Shown: one piece after another, positions 1-5,921 of the stretch
Position numbering within the stretch: position 1 is the first letter of the stretch
Layout: each line of letters begins with the position of its first letter
From: Microcaldota archaeon
Lineage (GTDB): Archaea; Micrarchaeota; Micrarchaeia; Anstonellales; Bilamarchaeaceae
Length of the DNA: 10,275 bases
Reading direction: 5' to 3'
Assembly (NCBI GenBank): GCA_023247345.1
Contig: JAHFGR010000032.1
Coordinates: 1 to 10,275 of the forward strand
Notes under the pieces: model-generated
What the model was told of the DNA's origin: nothing
Databases searched by the model: none
The model's input: only the letters and a program-made list of their open reading frames with translations
Program-made: the position numbers and the translations under genes

Positions 1-479
1 AGTGCGAGGATAAATGCTGAGATGAAACCCAAAACAGGTGACACCACGATAAAAAGCAGAACTTTGCCAATGCCATCAAACAGTAAAACACTAGTGCCAG
101 CTGCTGCTATTGCTGCACCTATTAATCCTCCTATAAGCGCGTGACTGCTTGAAACAGGAATTCCAAAAAACCAAGTTATTATGTCCCATACAATTGCGCC
201 TACAATCGCAGCAAGGATCATTAAGACAAATGTATCTTTTGGTAAGAAAGACTGAATATTTTTTGTATCTATAATTCCTTTTCCAATTGTTGCAGCTATC
301 GCAGTCGTGAAAAACAATGGTCCGATAAGATTTCCGACTGCGGCCATAGAAACTGCTTGCATGGGAGTTAGAACTCGCGTCGCAACAACTGTTGAAATTG
401 CATTTGCGCTATCATGAAAACCATTAATAAAATCAAATACTAACGCCATTAGAATAGTAAAAATTAGCAGTTCGATCAT
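1..479 (-). CDS. PiT-family inorganic phosphate permease, N-terminal part (runs off left edge)
   Basis: Integral membrane phosphate permease of the PiT family, which takes up phosphate coupled to a cation. About 159 residues are present. The two signature regions of the first half-repeat are visible: GFHDSANAIST at residues 20-30 and PVSSSHALIGG at 108-118, set among hydrophobic membrane segments. The C-terminal half lies outside the window. I chose the ATG at 479 because GGTGA sits 8 nt before it; an in-frame ATG at 494 would add five residues (MVIFS). It starts about 45-60 nt after the stop of the DUF47/PhoU-like gene on the same strand, so the two are probably one transcript, a common pairing. 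A small inverted repeat (TTGTTC/GAACAA, 506-521) lies in the gap. Family assignment is firm; the transported ion (phosphate, possibly sulfate in some members) is inferred. Confidence 0.93.
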   Translation of the reverse strand, partial: MIELLIFTILMALVFDFINGFHDSANAISTVVATRVLTPMQAVSMAAVGNLIGPLFFTTAIAATIGKGIIDTKNIQSFLPKDTFVLMILAAIVGAIVWDIITWFFGIPVSSSHALIGGLIGAAIAAAGTSVLLFDGIGKVLLFIVVSPVLGFISAFILA

Positions 480-537
480 CGAGAAAATCACCATTTTCGA
501 GATATTTGTTCCGCAGAACAATTCATTTATTCACCAA

Positions 538-1176
538 TCAAGAATGTTTCATAACAATATCTGAAATGTGCTGAGCAGCCTTGTCTATCTTATCAGTTGT
601 GGATTCTAAACATTCCAAGATTTCCTTTTGTTTAATCACTTCTAGAGGTTCTTTTTTATCGAACAATACTTCAATTGCATGAATATAAACTTCATCTGCC
701 TTATTCTCAAAGCTCTTGATTTTAGTGCAATGTTTGGATACTTCTCCGTAGGTACGTGAATGATTTATTGCTGCTACAGCGCTTTTTAGCTCATGCGTTT
801 GATTGGATACTAATTCAGCCAACTGAATCATGGCAGAGGATGGTTTGGCGATTTTATAGATAACGAGCAGAGTAGAGACATGATCGATTAAATCAATGAT
901 ATCATCAAGTGCGCTTGCAAGCGTGGAAATGTCAGTATGGTCTATAGGAACTATAAAAGTTTTGTTTAGCGCAGTATACAGATCACGCATTAACTGATCA
1001 CCTTGGTGTTCAAGTTCTCTTATCTTCGCTGCATTTTTTTTCATATTGTGATGGTCAGAAAAGAGATGACAAAGCGCTTGTGAAGATGCATGTGCAATTT
1101 CAGCTTGCTTCTGCATTAATTCAAAAAAAAGCCCATCCTGTGGCACTAGTAAATGTTTTAATCTCGTTAAAGGCAT
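538..1176 (-). CDS. DUF47 / PhoU-like phosphate transport accessory protein
   Basis: A 212-residue, all-helical cytoplasmic protein of the DUF47 (PhoU-related) family, whose members usually sit beside a PiT permease and are thought to regulate it. The sequence shows the family's pattern of long amphipathic helices, with acidic and histidine residues in ALDDIIDLIDHVSTLL (about residues 84-99) and a helical C-terminus rich in acidic and lysine residues. No signal peptide or membrane span is seen. The frame is open to a TTG at 1194, but that TTG overlaps the motif GAGGGGTG, which is well placed as a ribosome binding site 8 nt before the ATG at 1176; I therefore take 1176 as the start. It lies directly upstream of the PiT permease on the same strand and has its own TATA-like box. 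Family call is strong; the regulatory role is inferred from family and context. Confidence 0.9.
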   Translation of the reverse strand: MPLTRLKHLLVPQDGLFFELMQKQAEIAHASSQALCHLFSDHHNMKKNAAKIRELEHQGDQLMRDLYTALNKTFIVPIDHTDISTLASALDDIIDLIDHVSTLLVIYKIAKPSSAMIQLAELVSNQTHELKSAVAAINHSRTYGEVSKHCTKIKSFENKADEVYIHAIEVLFDKKEPLEVIKQKEILECLESTTDKIDKAAQHISDIVMKHS

Positions 1177-1213
1177 TTTTAATACACCCCTCAATCCTAC
1201 TAATTAGTTTAAA

Positions 1214-1221
1214 ATTATAAA
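1214..1221 (-). promoter_or_regulatory. TATA-like box for the DUF47-PiT operon
   Basis: Reading the minus strand, TTTATAAT followed by TTTAAA lies about 40 nt before the ATG at 1176. A start of transcription about 25 nt downstream would fall near 1191 and leave a short leader carrying GAGGGGTG. This is position and composition only; no BRE element was clearly resolved. Confidence 0.45.
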
Positions 1222-1261
1222 CATTCCCATCTGAAATATTTTTAAGAGAAAACTTTCGTAT

Positions 1262-2167
1262 TTATAATCTCCCTTCTCCAATCAATCTTTTTCTTTCATC
1301 TGACGGAACTCCATATTCGGTCATTTCCACAGAATCCGGAATATTGCCTCTCTTATATCTCCATAAGGATGCTGTGTCCAAACGATAGAAGAATTTCCAA
1401 CTTGAATATGTTGGTGCATAGTCAATCCTTGTAAACCCCCTGCTTTTGGCGAGATTTATTCCTTCTGTCATTGCTACTTTTAGAGTGTCTTTATATTTTT
1501 CATCGACTCCCCACACACAAACGGACATTGTGAGATTGTAAAAAAAATATTGGATAATTGAAGCGGTCTTGCCATCTTTGATTATTGACCAATATTCGGT
1601 GCGCGGGTCTCTATCCAGTAGTTCGTAGCACACTATACTGTCATTTATGAAATCAGATTTATCTCTGAACATCTTTATGTTCAGTTCTGCCATCTCTTTG
1701 AGCGTTCCTTTTTTTATGAACTGATATTTTCCGAATTGATTATACGCTCTCTTGAAATTCTTCTGGTGCTTCTTGGAGAAGCGTTTAATGTATTCATCTA
1801 TATTATTTATACCTTCAAGATTAATGAAGAATTGCGGGCATGCTCCTTCCGTACAACCATCGAACTTGTCGGTTAGAAAATCAAAATATATGTTTTCAGG
1901 AATCTCTTTAGTTTTCTTCATGAACTCGGGTTCGAAAGTAATGTAATTTTTCTCTGCAGTTGTACCACCTATAATAGAATAGAAACCGTTCTCAGGTTCA
2001 TATTGCAAGGGAAAGAAGTTTCTACCGTCGTATAGAATTAGAGGTTTGTAATCATAGGCTTTACATAGTGCTACCCTGACATCCCAATCATCTGTCCAGA
2101 TTTGCTTTTCCGGAACAAAACCGTCCCAGATAGGTTTCGCTTCCTCGAGCGATATTTCACGCATCAT
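1262..2167 (-). CDS. FemAB/GNAT-like acyltransferase (BioF2-like, Acetyltransf_6 type)
   Basis: About 301 residues, probably a soluble acyl- or aminoacyltransferase of the FemAB/CelD-like GNAT superfamily. Seen: a basic IKRFSKKHQKNFKRA segment in the middle, which resembles the conserved lysine/arginine helix of this family; a following region with GKTASIIQYFFYN and CVWGVDEKY; then a helix and the segment RGFTRIDYAPTY, matching the second half of the GNAT fold. Substrate cannot be read from sequence; related proteins act on cell-surface or lipid-linked substrates. The start is uncertain: ATGs at 2167 and 2164 are adjacent, with GTGA just before them. The frame is open to a TTG at 2206, which would add 13 residues and lie 9 nt from the tRNA. 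Proline codons are CCT/CCG/CCC with one CCA, unlike the plus-strand genes, which suggests transfer. It lies downstream of tRNA-Glu on the same strand, and I see no separate promoter. Confidence 0.72.
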   Translation of the reverse strand: MMREISLEEAKPIWDGFVPEKQIWTDDWDVRVALCKAYDYKPLILYDGRNFFPLQYEPENGFYSIIGGTTAEKNYITFEPEFMKKTKEIPENIYFDFLTDKFDGCTEGACPQFFINLEGINNIDEYIKRFSKKHQKNFKRAYNQFGKYQFIKKGTLKEMAELNIKMFRDKSDFINDSIVCYELLDRDPRTEYWSIIKDGKTASIIQYFFYNLTMSVCVWGVDEKYKDTLKVAMTEGINLAKSRGFTRIDYAPTYSSWKFFYRLDTASLWRYKRGNIPDSVEMTEYGVPSDERKRLIGEGRL

Positions 2168-2214
2168 AATTTCACTTTGGCTCTCACCTGAGCATTTACA
2201 GTTCAAATAAATAT

Positions 2215-2332
2215 GCTCCGTCCGGGATTTTTGGGCGATAATTTTTGTATTAACAAAAATAACAAAAACAATCGGAACCCGGGTTACAGGATTGAAAGTC
2301 CTGCATCCTTGGCCGGGCTAGATTAACGGAGC
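2215..2332 (-). tRNA. tRNA-Glu (UUC) with a 44-nt intron in the T-loop
   Basis: Read on the minus strand, a complete tRNA folds once a 44-nt insert is removed. Acceptor stem GCTCCGT/ACGGAGC (7 bp); D-stem ATCT/GGAT with loop AGCCCGGCCAA; anticodon stem CAGGA/TCCTG with loop CTTTCAA, anticodon TTC at 2294-2296; short variable loop TAAC; T-stem CCGGG/CCCGG. The T-loop becomes TTC plus AAAT (7 nt) after removal of 2231-2274. The discriminator base is A, and CCA is not encoded. The D-loop and acceptor agree with archaeal glutamate tRNAs. A TATA-like box lies 25 nt before the 5' end. A scan that does not allow introns outside the anticodon loop may miss this gene or call it a pseudogene. Confidence 0.92.
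2231..2274 (-). other. Non-canonical archaeal tRNA intron (position 56/57) with bulge-helix-bulge type boundaries
   Basis: In the precursor, exon GGGU (T-stem positions 51-53 plus U54) can pair with intron GCCC, giving the 4-bp central helix. The 5' bulge is then UCC, the inner intron helix begins GAU/AUC and continues into a long T-rich/A-rich hairpin (TTTTTGT with ACAAAAA), and the 3' bulge is AAA. Cutting after the second base of each bulge removes exactly 44 nt and restores UUC+AAAU, a proper 7-nt T-loop. The outer exon helix is poor in the precursor, so this is the relaxed HBh' form. Confidence 0.82.
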
Positions 2333-2352
2333 AACAACATATCCCCTAGCTT

Positions 2353-2360
2353 GGATATAG
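2353..2360 (-). promoter_or_regulatory. TATA-like box for tRNA-Glu
   Basis: Minus-strand CTATATCC is centred about 25 nt before the first base of the tRNA at 2332, the usual spacing for an archaeal promoter starting at the mature 5' end. A weak inverted repeat AGAAC/GTTCT (2371-2384) lies just upstream and may be incidental. Confidence 0.45.
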
Positions 2361-2423
2361 AAAGAGAGTTAGAACACAAGTTCTTAAAAACACTAATACT
2401 TTATCTTTCTTTGCCGCTGCTTT

Positions 2424-2517
2424 GATACGAAGCGTCGTGTCAAATATTGTCACACGATTGTCGCCATGCGACAATGTGCATATTGTTCGAAACGTCGAAC
2501 AATCATGTCGTTTTTTT
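2424..2517 (+). ncRNA. Candidate small RNA or structured element: tandem hairpins ending in T7
   Basis: No gene is evident between the tRNA (ends 2332) and thymidylate kinase (2542). The stretch holds three clear hairpins in a row: GATACGA-AGCG-TCGTGTC (2424-2441, 7 bp with one T-G pair), ATTGTCGC-CAT-GCGACAAT (2457-2475, 8 bp, extendable by CAC/GTG), and ATTGTTCGA-AACG-TCGAACAAT (2482-2503, 9 bp). T7 follows at 2511-2517. The T-G pair of the first hairpin is a valid G-U pair only in plus-strand RNA, and the T-run is on the plus strand, so I favour a plus-strand transcript. An A/T-rich stretch at 2383-2406 could hold its promoter. Alternatives are a DNA-level site, or a terminator region for thymidylate kinase on the other strand. 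I do not recognise an RNA family here. Confidence 0.33.
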
Positions 2518-2541
2518 GCACCGCTGACAATGCTTTCTTTT

Positions 2542-3126
2542 TCAATGGCTTTTAGAAGATGGGAAAGAAAGCAGCAAATTTAATATATCTTTTTGTACTT
2601 GTTCGATACTGAGACTAGCGTCAATCTTTACCCATTTTTTAGCGAAATAACGCTCTTCGTACAATCTCAAAAACTTTTTCCGTACATTTTCCAAATAACT
2701 AATATTTTCTTCATAGCGATCGAGCATTTTTTGTTTTGCTTTTCTTTGTTGGGCTACAATTGCAGGGATATCTAATAAAATAACCAGATCTGGTTTTATA
2801 AAGCCGTGAAACTCCACGCGCTTTTTTATATCATCAAAATCAACTAAGTGTGATTCATAAGCTATAGTTGAAAAGATATAACGATCAGATATTGTCAAAC
2901 CGTCCTTAATTGCAGTAGCAACTTTATCTTGCTCAGCGTATATATCGTCTAAAAATAAATCAACTAGCTCACTGCCGTTTATGTCTTCCTTTTTTTCCAA
3001 ATAAGCACGTAATCTTTTATTACCAGGAGTAGGATATTTAAAATAGGAAAAATTAATTGACTTTTTTAGTAAGTCTATCTGCGTATCCTTCCCAGCTCCA
3101 TCAATTGCCTCGATCACAATGAACAT
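2542..3126 (-). CDS. tmk: Thymidylate (dTMP) kinase
   Basis: Cytosolic kinase that phosphorylates dTMP to dTDP with ATP, the step before dTTP. It has 194 residues, usual for the family. Seen: P-loop EAIDGAGKDTQ at residues 6-16, of the form GKxT/GKxTQ typical of TMP kinases (here the residue after Lys13 is Asp); the DRY motif SDRYIFSTIAYE at 80-91; the hydrophobic strand PDLVILLDIP (112-121) with the following arginine/lysine-rich lid QRKAKQKMLDRYEE (127-140). The open frame begins at a TTG at 3168, but the ATG at 3126 starts right at the beta-strand that leads into the P-loop and is about 34 nt from a TATA-like box, so I take 3126. It diverges from the carbamoyltransferase gene. Its stop is followed by the hairpin region on the minus strand. 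Confidence 0.9.
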   Translation of the reverse strand: MFIVIEAIDGAGKDTQIDLLKKSINFSYFKYPTPGNKRLRAYLEKKEDINGSELVDLFLDDIYAEQDKVATAIKDGLTISDRYIFSTIAYESHLVDFDDIKKRVEFHGFIKPDLVILLDIPAIVAQQRKAKQKMLDRYEENISYLENVRKKFLRLYEERYFAKKWVKIDASLSIEQVQKDILNLLLSFPSSKSH

Positions 3127-3150
3127 AAAGTGGATTAAAACACGAAAGCT

Positions 3151-3164
3151 TTTAATTATTATAA
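3151..3164. promoter_or_regulatory. Divergent AT-rich promoter shared by tmk and the carbamoyltransferase gene
   Basis: The tract TTTAATTATTATAAA reads as a TATA-like element on both strands. On the plus strand, TTTAATTA (3151-3158) is about 24 nt before the ATG at 3178, implying a leaderless transcript; no ribosome binding site is seen there. On the minus strand, TTTATAAT (3164-3157) is about 34 nt before the ATG at 3126, implying a leader of roughly 10 nt. Only 51 bp separate the two start codons, so the two promoters may compete. Confidence 0.45.
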
Positions 3165-3177
3165 ACAAATTCCAATT

Positions 3178-4887
3178 ATGCGAATTTTGGGTATTAGTGA
3201 ATTCGATAATGATGCAGCTGCAGCCTTACTAATAGATGGAAAGATAATAGCAGCAGCAAGCGAAGAAAGATTCTCAAGAATAAAGCAGCATGCTGGTTTT
3301 CCTTATAAGGCGATACGCTGGATTTTGGAATATGCGAAACTAAACTTAGATGATATTGACTTAATAGCGATAGGCAAGCAACCGGCAAGCATAGAAGTAA
3401 AAAATTATATAGGCGCAATAAAGTCATTTCCATGGTTCCACTATGAAGCGCCATTAAAACGCAAGTTGCTGGATTTTGGGATATGGTTTGGGAGAAACAT
3501 CCCGAAATATTATTTGTATGTTCATAAGCAGGAAAAGGAACTGAAAGAGTGGTTAAAGAGCAATAACATTCAACAAAGCAAAGTTCGCTATACAATTCAT
3601 CACGAAGCACATGCAGCGACTGCATATTATTTTTCAGGATGGGATGAAGCACTTGTAATTACATGTGATGGACAAGGCTTGGGAGAAACTGCAACTGCTT
3701 GGGCAGGTAAAGATGGCAAGCTGGAAAAAATCAATAGTGTAAAATTGCCAAACTCGATAGGGAATTTCTACGGTTCTGTAACAAAAGCAATAGGTTTTAA
3801 GCCAAATAGACACGAGGGAAAAATAACTGGCCTGGCCGCTTATGCACCACCAAGCAATGAAGTAGATGCATTTTGCCAGAGTATCTCCTTTTTCAAAGAC
3901 GGTTCAATACATGCTCCATATATTTACGGTTCATTCCCAGAGATAAGGGCATTGATAAAAAAGGTAGGCCGTGAAGCAGTTGCTGCCTCATTCCAAAAAA
4001 GATTAGAAGAAGTTGTAGTTCAATACATAAAGTATTATCTGAAAAAATATTCTAACAAAAAAGTTGTTTTAGCAGGAGGAGTTTTTGCAAATGTTAAGCT
4101 TAATCAAAGAATTGCTGAGATTCAAGAAGTAGAAGAAGCATTTATATTTCCAGCGATGTCTGATGCAGGATTAGCAGTGGGAGCAGCAATACTGCAAGAA
4201 GAAAATAAAATTCCAAAAAAACTAATGGACGTTTATTTTGGTCCAGATTATAGTGAAAAGGAGATTAGGGCAGAACTTGAAAAAAACAATGTAGAATATC
4301 AAAAACCAAAAAATCTAGTAACTGAAGTAGCAGATAAGCTCGCCGACGGCAGAGTAGTTGCAATATTCCAAGGAAGAATGGAGTATGGTCCAAGAGCACT
4401 GGGCAACAGAACGGTTATGTATGAAACAGTTGATCCTAAAGTAAATGATTGGTTGAATAAAAGCTTGGCAAGAAGCGAATTTATGCCTTTCGCACCGGTA
4501 ACATTAGAAAAGCATGCAGAAGAATGCTATGTAGGCATAGACAAGGGCAGATACACTGCAAAATTCATGACAATGACTTTTGATTGTACGGATTATATGA
4601 AAAAAACTTCACCTGCGGTTGTTCATGTTGATGGAACTGCCAGACCACAACTAATAGACAGAAAAACAAATCAGTCATATTATGACATTCTAAACAATTA
4701 TCATGCGCTAAGCGGGATACCTAGTTTGGTTAATACGAGCTTTAACATGCATGAAGAGCCAATAGTTTGCAGTCCTTATGATGCAATAAGAGCATACAAT
4801 CTAGGCAAGCTGGATTATCTAGCACTAGGGCCATTTATATTGGAGAATAAAAATGGTATAACTTTTCAAAGGGAAAGGAAAAAATGA
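3178..4887 (+). CDS. O-carbamoyltransferase, NodU/CmcH family
   Basis: Cytosolic enzyme expected to transfer a carbamoyl group from carbamoyl phosphate, by way of carbamoyl-AMP, to a hydroxyl of a sugar or other metabolite. The 569 residues contain both family domains. N-terminal ASKHA-like domain: GISEFDNDAAAALLIDGKI (5-23), EERFSR (29-34), the metal-site motif HHEAHAATAYYFS (141-153), CDGQGLGET (163-171) and LAGGVFANVKLN (298-309). C-terminal YrdC-like domain: QGRMEYGPRALGNR (398-411), FMPFAPV (435-441), DGTARPQ (485-491) and NTSFNMHEEPIVCSP (519-533). Most relatives have HD in the first motif; here it is N11-D12. The start ATG has no ribosome binding site and fits leaderless transcription. 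The stop overlaps the next gene by ATGA, so the two are translationally coupled. Substrate is unknown. Family assignment is firm. Confidence 0.93.
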   Translation: MRILGISEFDNDAAAALLIDGKIIAAASEERFSRIKQHAGFPYKAIRWILEYAKLNLDDIDLIAIGKQPASIEVKNYIGAIKSFPWFHYEAPLKRKLLDFGIWFGRNIPKYYLYVHKQEKELKEWLKSNNIQQSKVRYTIHHEAHAATAYYFSGWDEALVITCDGQGLGETATAWAGKDGKLEKINSVKLPNSIGNFYGSVTKAIGFKPNRHEGKITGLAAYAPPSNEVDAFCQSISFFKDGSIHAPYIYGSFPEIRALIKKVGREAVAASFQKRLEEVVVQYIKYYLKKYSNKKVVLAGGVFANVKLNQRIAEIQEVEEAFIFPAMSDAGLAVGAAILQEENKIPKKLMDVYFGPDYSEKEIRAELEKNNVEYQKPKNLVTEVADKLADGRVVAIFQGRMEYGPRALGNRTVMYETVDPKVNDWLNKSLARSEFMPFAPVTLEKHAEECYVGIDKGRYTAKFMTMTFDCTDYMKKTSPAVVHVDGTARPQLIDRKTNQSYYDILNNYHALSGIPSLVNTSFNMHEEPIVCSPYDAIRAYNLGKLDYLALGPFILENKNGITFQRERKK

Positions 4888-5834
4888 GCGGGATATTTAC
4901 ATTGTCACTAGACACTGAGCTAATCTGGGGGGTAGTACAATGGGCCAGGAAGGAACATGAAGAATCAGTTGCAATGGCAAGGGAAATAATCGATGAACTA
5001 CTAGGATTAATGGATAAATATGATGTGCAAGCAACATGGGCAGTTGTTGGGCATCTTTTCCTTGATAAGTGTAGAATAGAAAACGGAAAGAAACACTCTG
5101 ATATGCCCAGACCTCAATATTCCTGGCTGGCTAAGGACTGGTATGATGTTGATCCTTGCACTGATATAGAAACTGATCCGTTTTTTTATGGAAAGGACAT
5201 AATAAAAAAAATAATAAAGGCAAAAACAAAACATGAGATTGGCTGCCATGCGTTTTCGCATGTAATATTTGGTGAACAGGGCTGCACAGGAGAGGTTGCT
5301 GATGCAGAGCTAAAAAAATCGAAAGAGCTTGCTAAAAGCTTTGGGATTGAACTAAAATCGCTAGTATTTCCACAAAACTCAATCGGGCATCTAGAAATTG
5401 TCAAAAATAACGGATTTACTTGTTACCGCGGACCAGATCCACTATGGTATAACAGCTATCCGCACCTGTTAAGAAAAGCAATGCATCCGCTGGATGTTGG
5501 ACTAGCAATGTGCCCCCCAGTTGTAGAAGCAAGAGAAACACTGCCAGGTTTATGGAATATTCCTGGTTCGATGTTATATCTTTCATGTGATGGAGTAAGG
5601 AAGTTAATTCCGGTTTCATCAAGGGTTGCAAAGGCAAAAAAAGGGATAGATAGTGCTATTAAACAGGATATGATATTTCATTTATGGTTTCATCCATTTA
5701 ACTTAGCAAGCAACATGAAAAATATGTTGAATGGTTTGGAAGAGATATTCAGTTACGTTGATAAAAATATAGATGAGAATAGGCTAGAAATAAAAACTAT
5801 GAGTCAAAACGTTAGCTTTTATACTAACAAATAA
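4884..5834 (+). CDS. Polysaccharide deacetylase-like protein (NodB / CE4 fold)
   Basis: A 316-residue NodB-fold metal hydrolase, expected to remove an acetyl or similar acyl group from an amino sugar or related molecule. Motifs in order: SLDTE (8-12) in place of the usual T-F-D-D; QATWAVVGHL (49-58); the metal-site HxxxH in EIGCHAFSH (118-126, His122 and His126); the active-site wall VFPQNSIGH (161-169); and LWFHPFNL (267-274) with the late conserved His270. The second metal aspartate of the classic motif is replaced (D10-T11-E12), as in the D-x-E subgroup found among exopolysaccharide-linked deacetylases. No signal peptide or membrane span is visible, so it probably acts in the cytosol on a precursor. 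It overlaps the carbamoyltransferase gene by 4 nt, and the pair likely modifies the same molecule. Confidence 0.85.
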   Translation: MSGIFTLSLDTELIWGVVQWARKEHEESVAMAREIIDELLGLMDKYDVQATWAVVGHLFLDKCRIENGKKHSDMPRPQYSWLAKDWYDVDPCTDIETDPFFYGKDIIKKIIKAKTKHEIGCHAFSHVIFGEQGCTGEVADAELKKSKELAKSFGIELKSLVFPQNSIGHLEIVKNNGFTCYRGPDPLWYNSYPHLLRKAMHPLDVGLAMCPPVVEARETLPGLWNIPGSMLYLSCDGVRKLIPVSSRVAKAKKGIDSAIKQDMIFHLWFHPFNLASNMKNMLNGLEEIFSYVDKNIDENRLEIKTMSQNVSFYTNK

Positions 5835-5841
5835 ATATAAA
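5833..5841 (+). promoter_or_regulatory. TATA-like box for pyrB
   Basis: AAATATAAA overlaps the stop codon of the deacetylase gene. A start about 26 nt downstream would fall near 5862, inside the palindrome ACCATATGGT (5856-5865), leaving a leader of about 60 nt before the pyrB ATG. Confidence 0.4.
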
Positions 5842-5855
5842 GCTTCATCTACAAG

Positions 5856-5918
5856 ACCATATGGTGCACTAAATGAATTGTCCTGCTGGACAAATATTTC
5901 GAAATCACCGGTGATTTC
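5856..5918 (+). promoter_or_regulatory. pyrB: Palindrome-rich pyrB leader; ribosome binding site lies inside an 18-bp palindrome
   Basis: Four inverted repeats are packed in 63 bp: ACCATATGGT (5856-5865); TTGTCC-TGCT-GGACAA (5878-5893); ATTTCGAAAT (5896-5905); and the perfect palindrome GAAATCACCGGTGATTTC (5901-5918). The last contains GGTGA, 7 nt before the pyrB ATG, so folding would hide the ribosome binding site. The third and fourth repeats share GAAAT and are mutually exclusive, giving two alternative structures. A 13-codon open frame (5873-5914, MNCPAGQIFRNHR) ends inside the last palindrome. This could be a protein operator, an attenuator or both; nothing here decides. Confidence 0.5.
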
Positions 5919-5921
5919 TCA

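Noticed and set aside
506..521. Terminator between the DUF47 gene and the permease gene
   Set aside because: The 6-bp inverted repeat is weak, has no T-run after it on the minus strand, and sits between two genes expected to be cotranscribed.
1752..1946. Plus-strand 64-codon frame within the acyltransferase gene
   Set aside because: It is antisense to a longer frame with recognisable GNAT/FemAB features and shows no domain of its own.
2167..2332. Integrated element boundary at the tRNA
   Set aside because: No second copy of the tRNA 3' end, no integrase and no other mobile-element gene is visible; only codon bias hints at transfer.
2215..2332. tRNA pseudogene caused by a random insertion
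   Set aside because: The insert boundaries give a 4-bp central helix with two 3-nt bulges and restore an exact T-loop, which a random insertion would not be expected to do.
2424..2517. CRISPR array
   Set aside because: The hairpins differ from each other in sequence and length; there are no equal direct repeats or regular spacers, and no cas gene.
2333..2541. Box C/D guide RNA
   Set aside because: CTGA occurs at 2523-2526, but no C box (RTGATGA) is present on either strand at a suitable distance.
3194..3652. 152-codon open frame on the minus strand inside the carbamoyltransferase gene
   Set aside because: It lies fully antisense to a gene with clear family motifs, its translation is low-complexity leucine/serine-rich, and it has no ribosome binding site.
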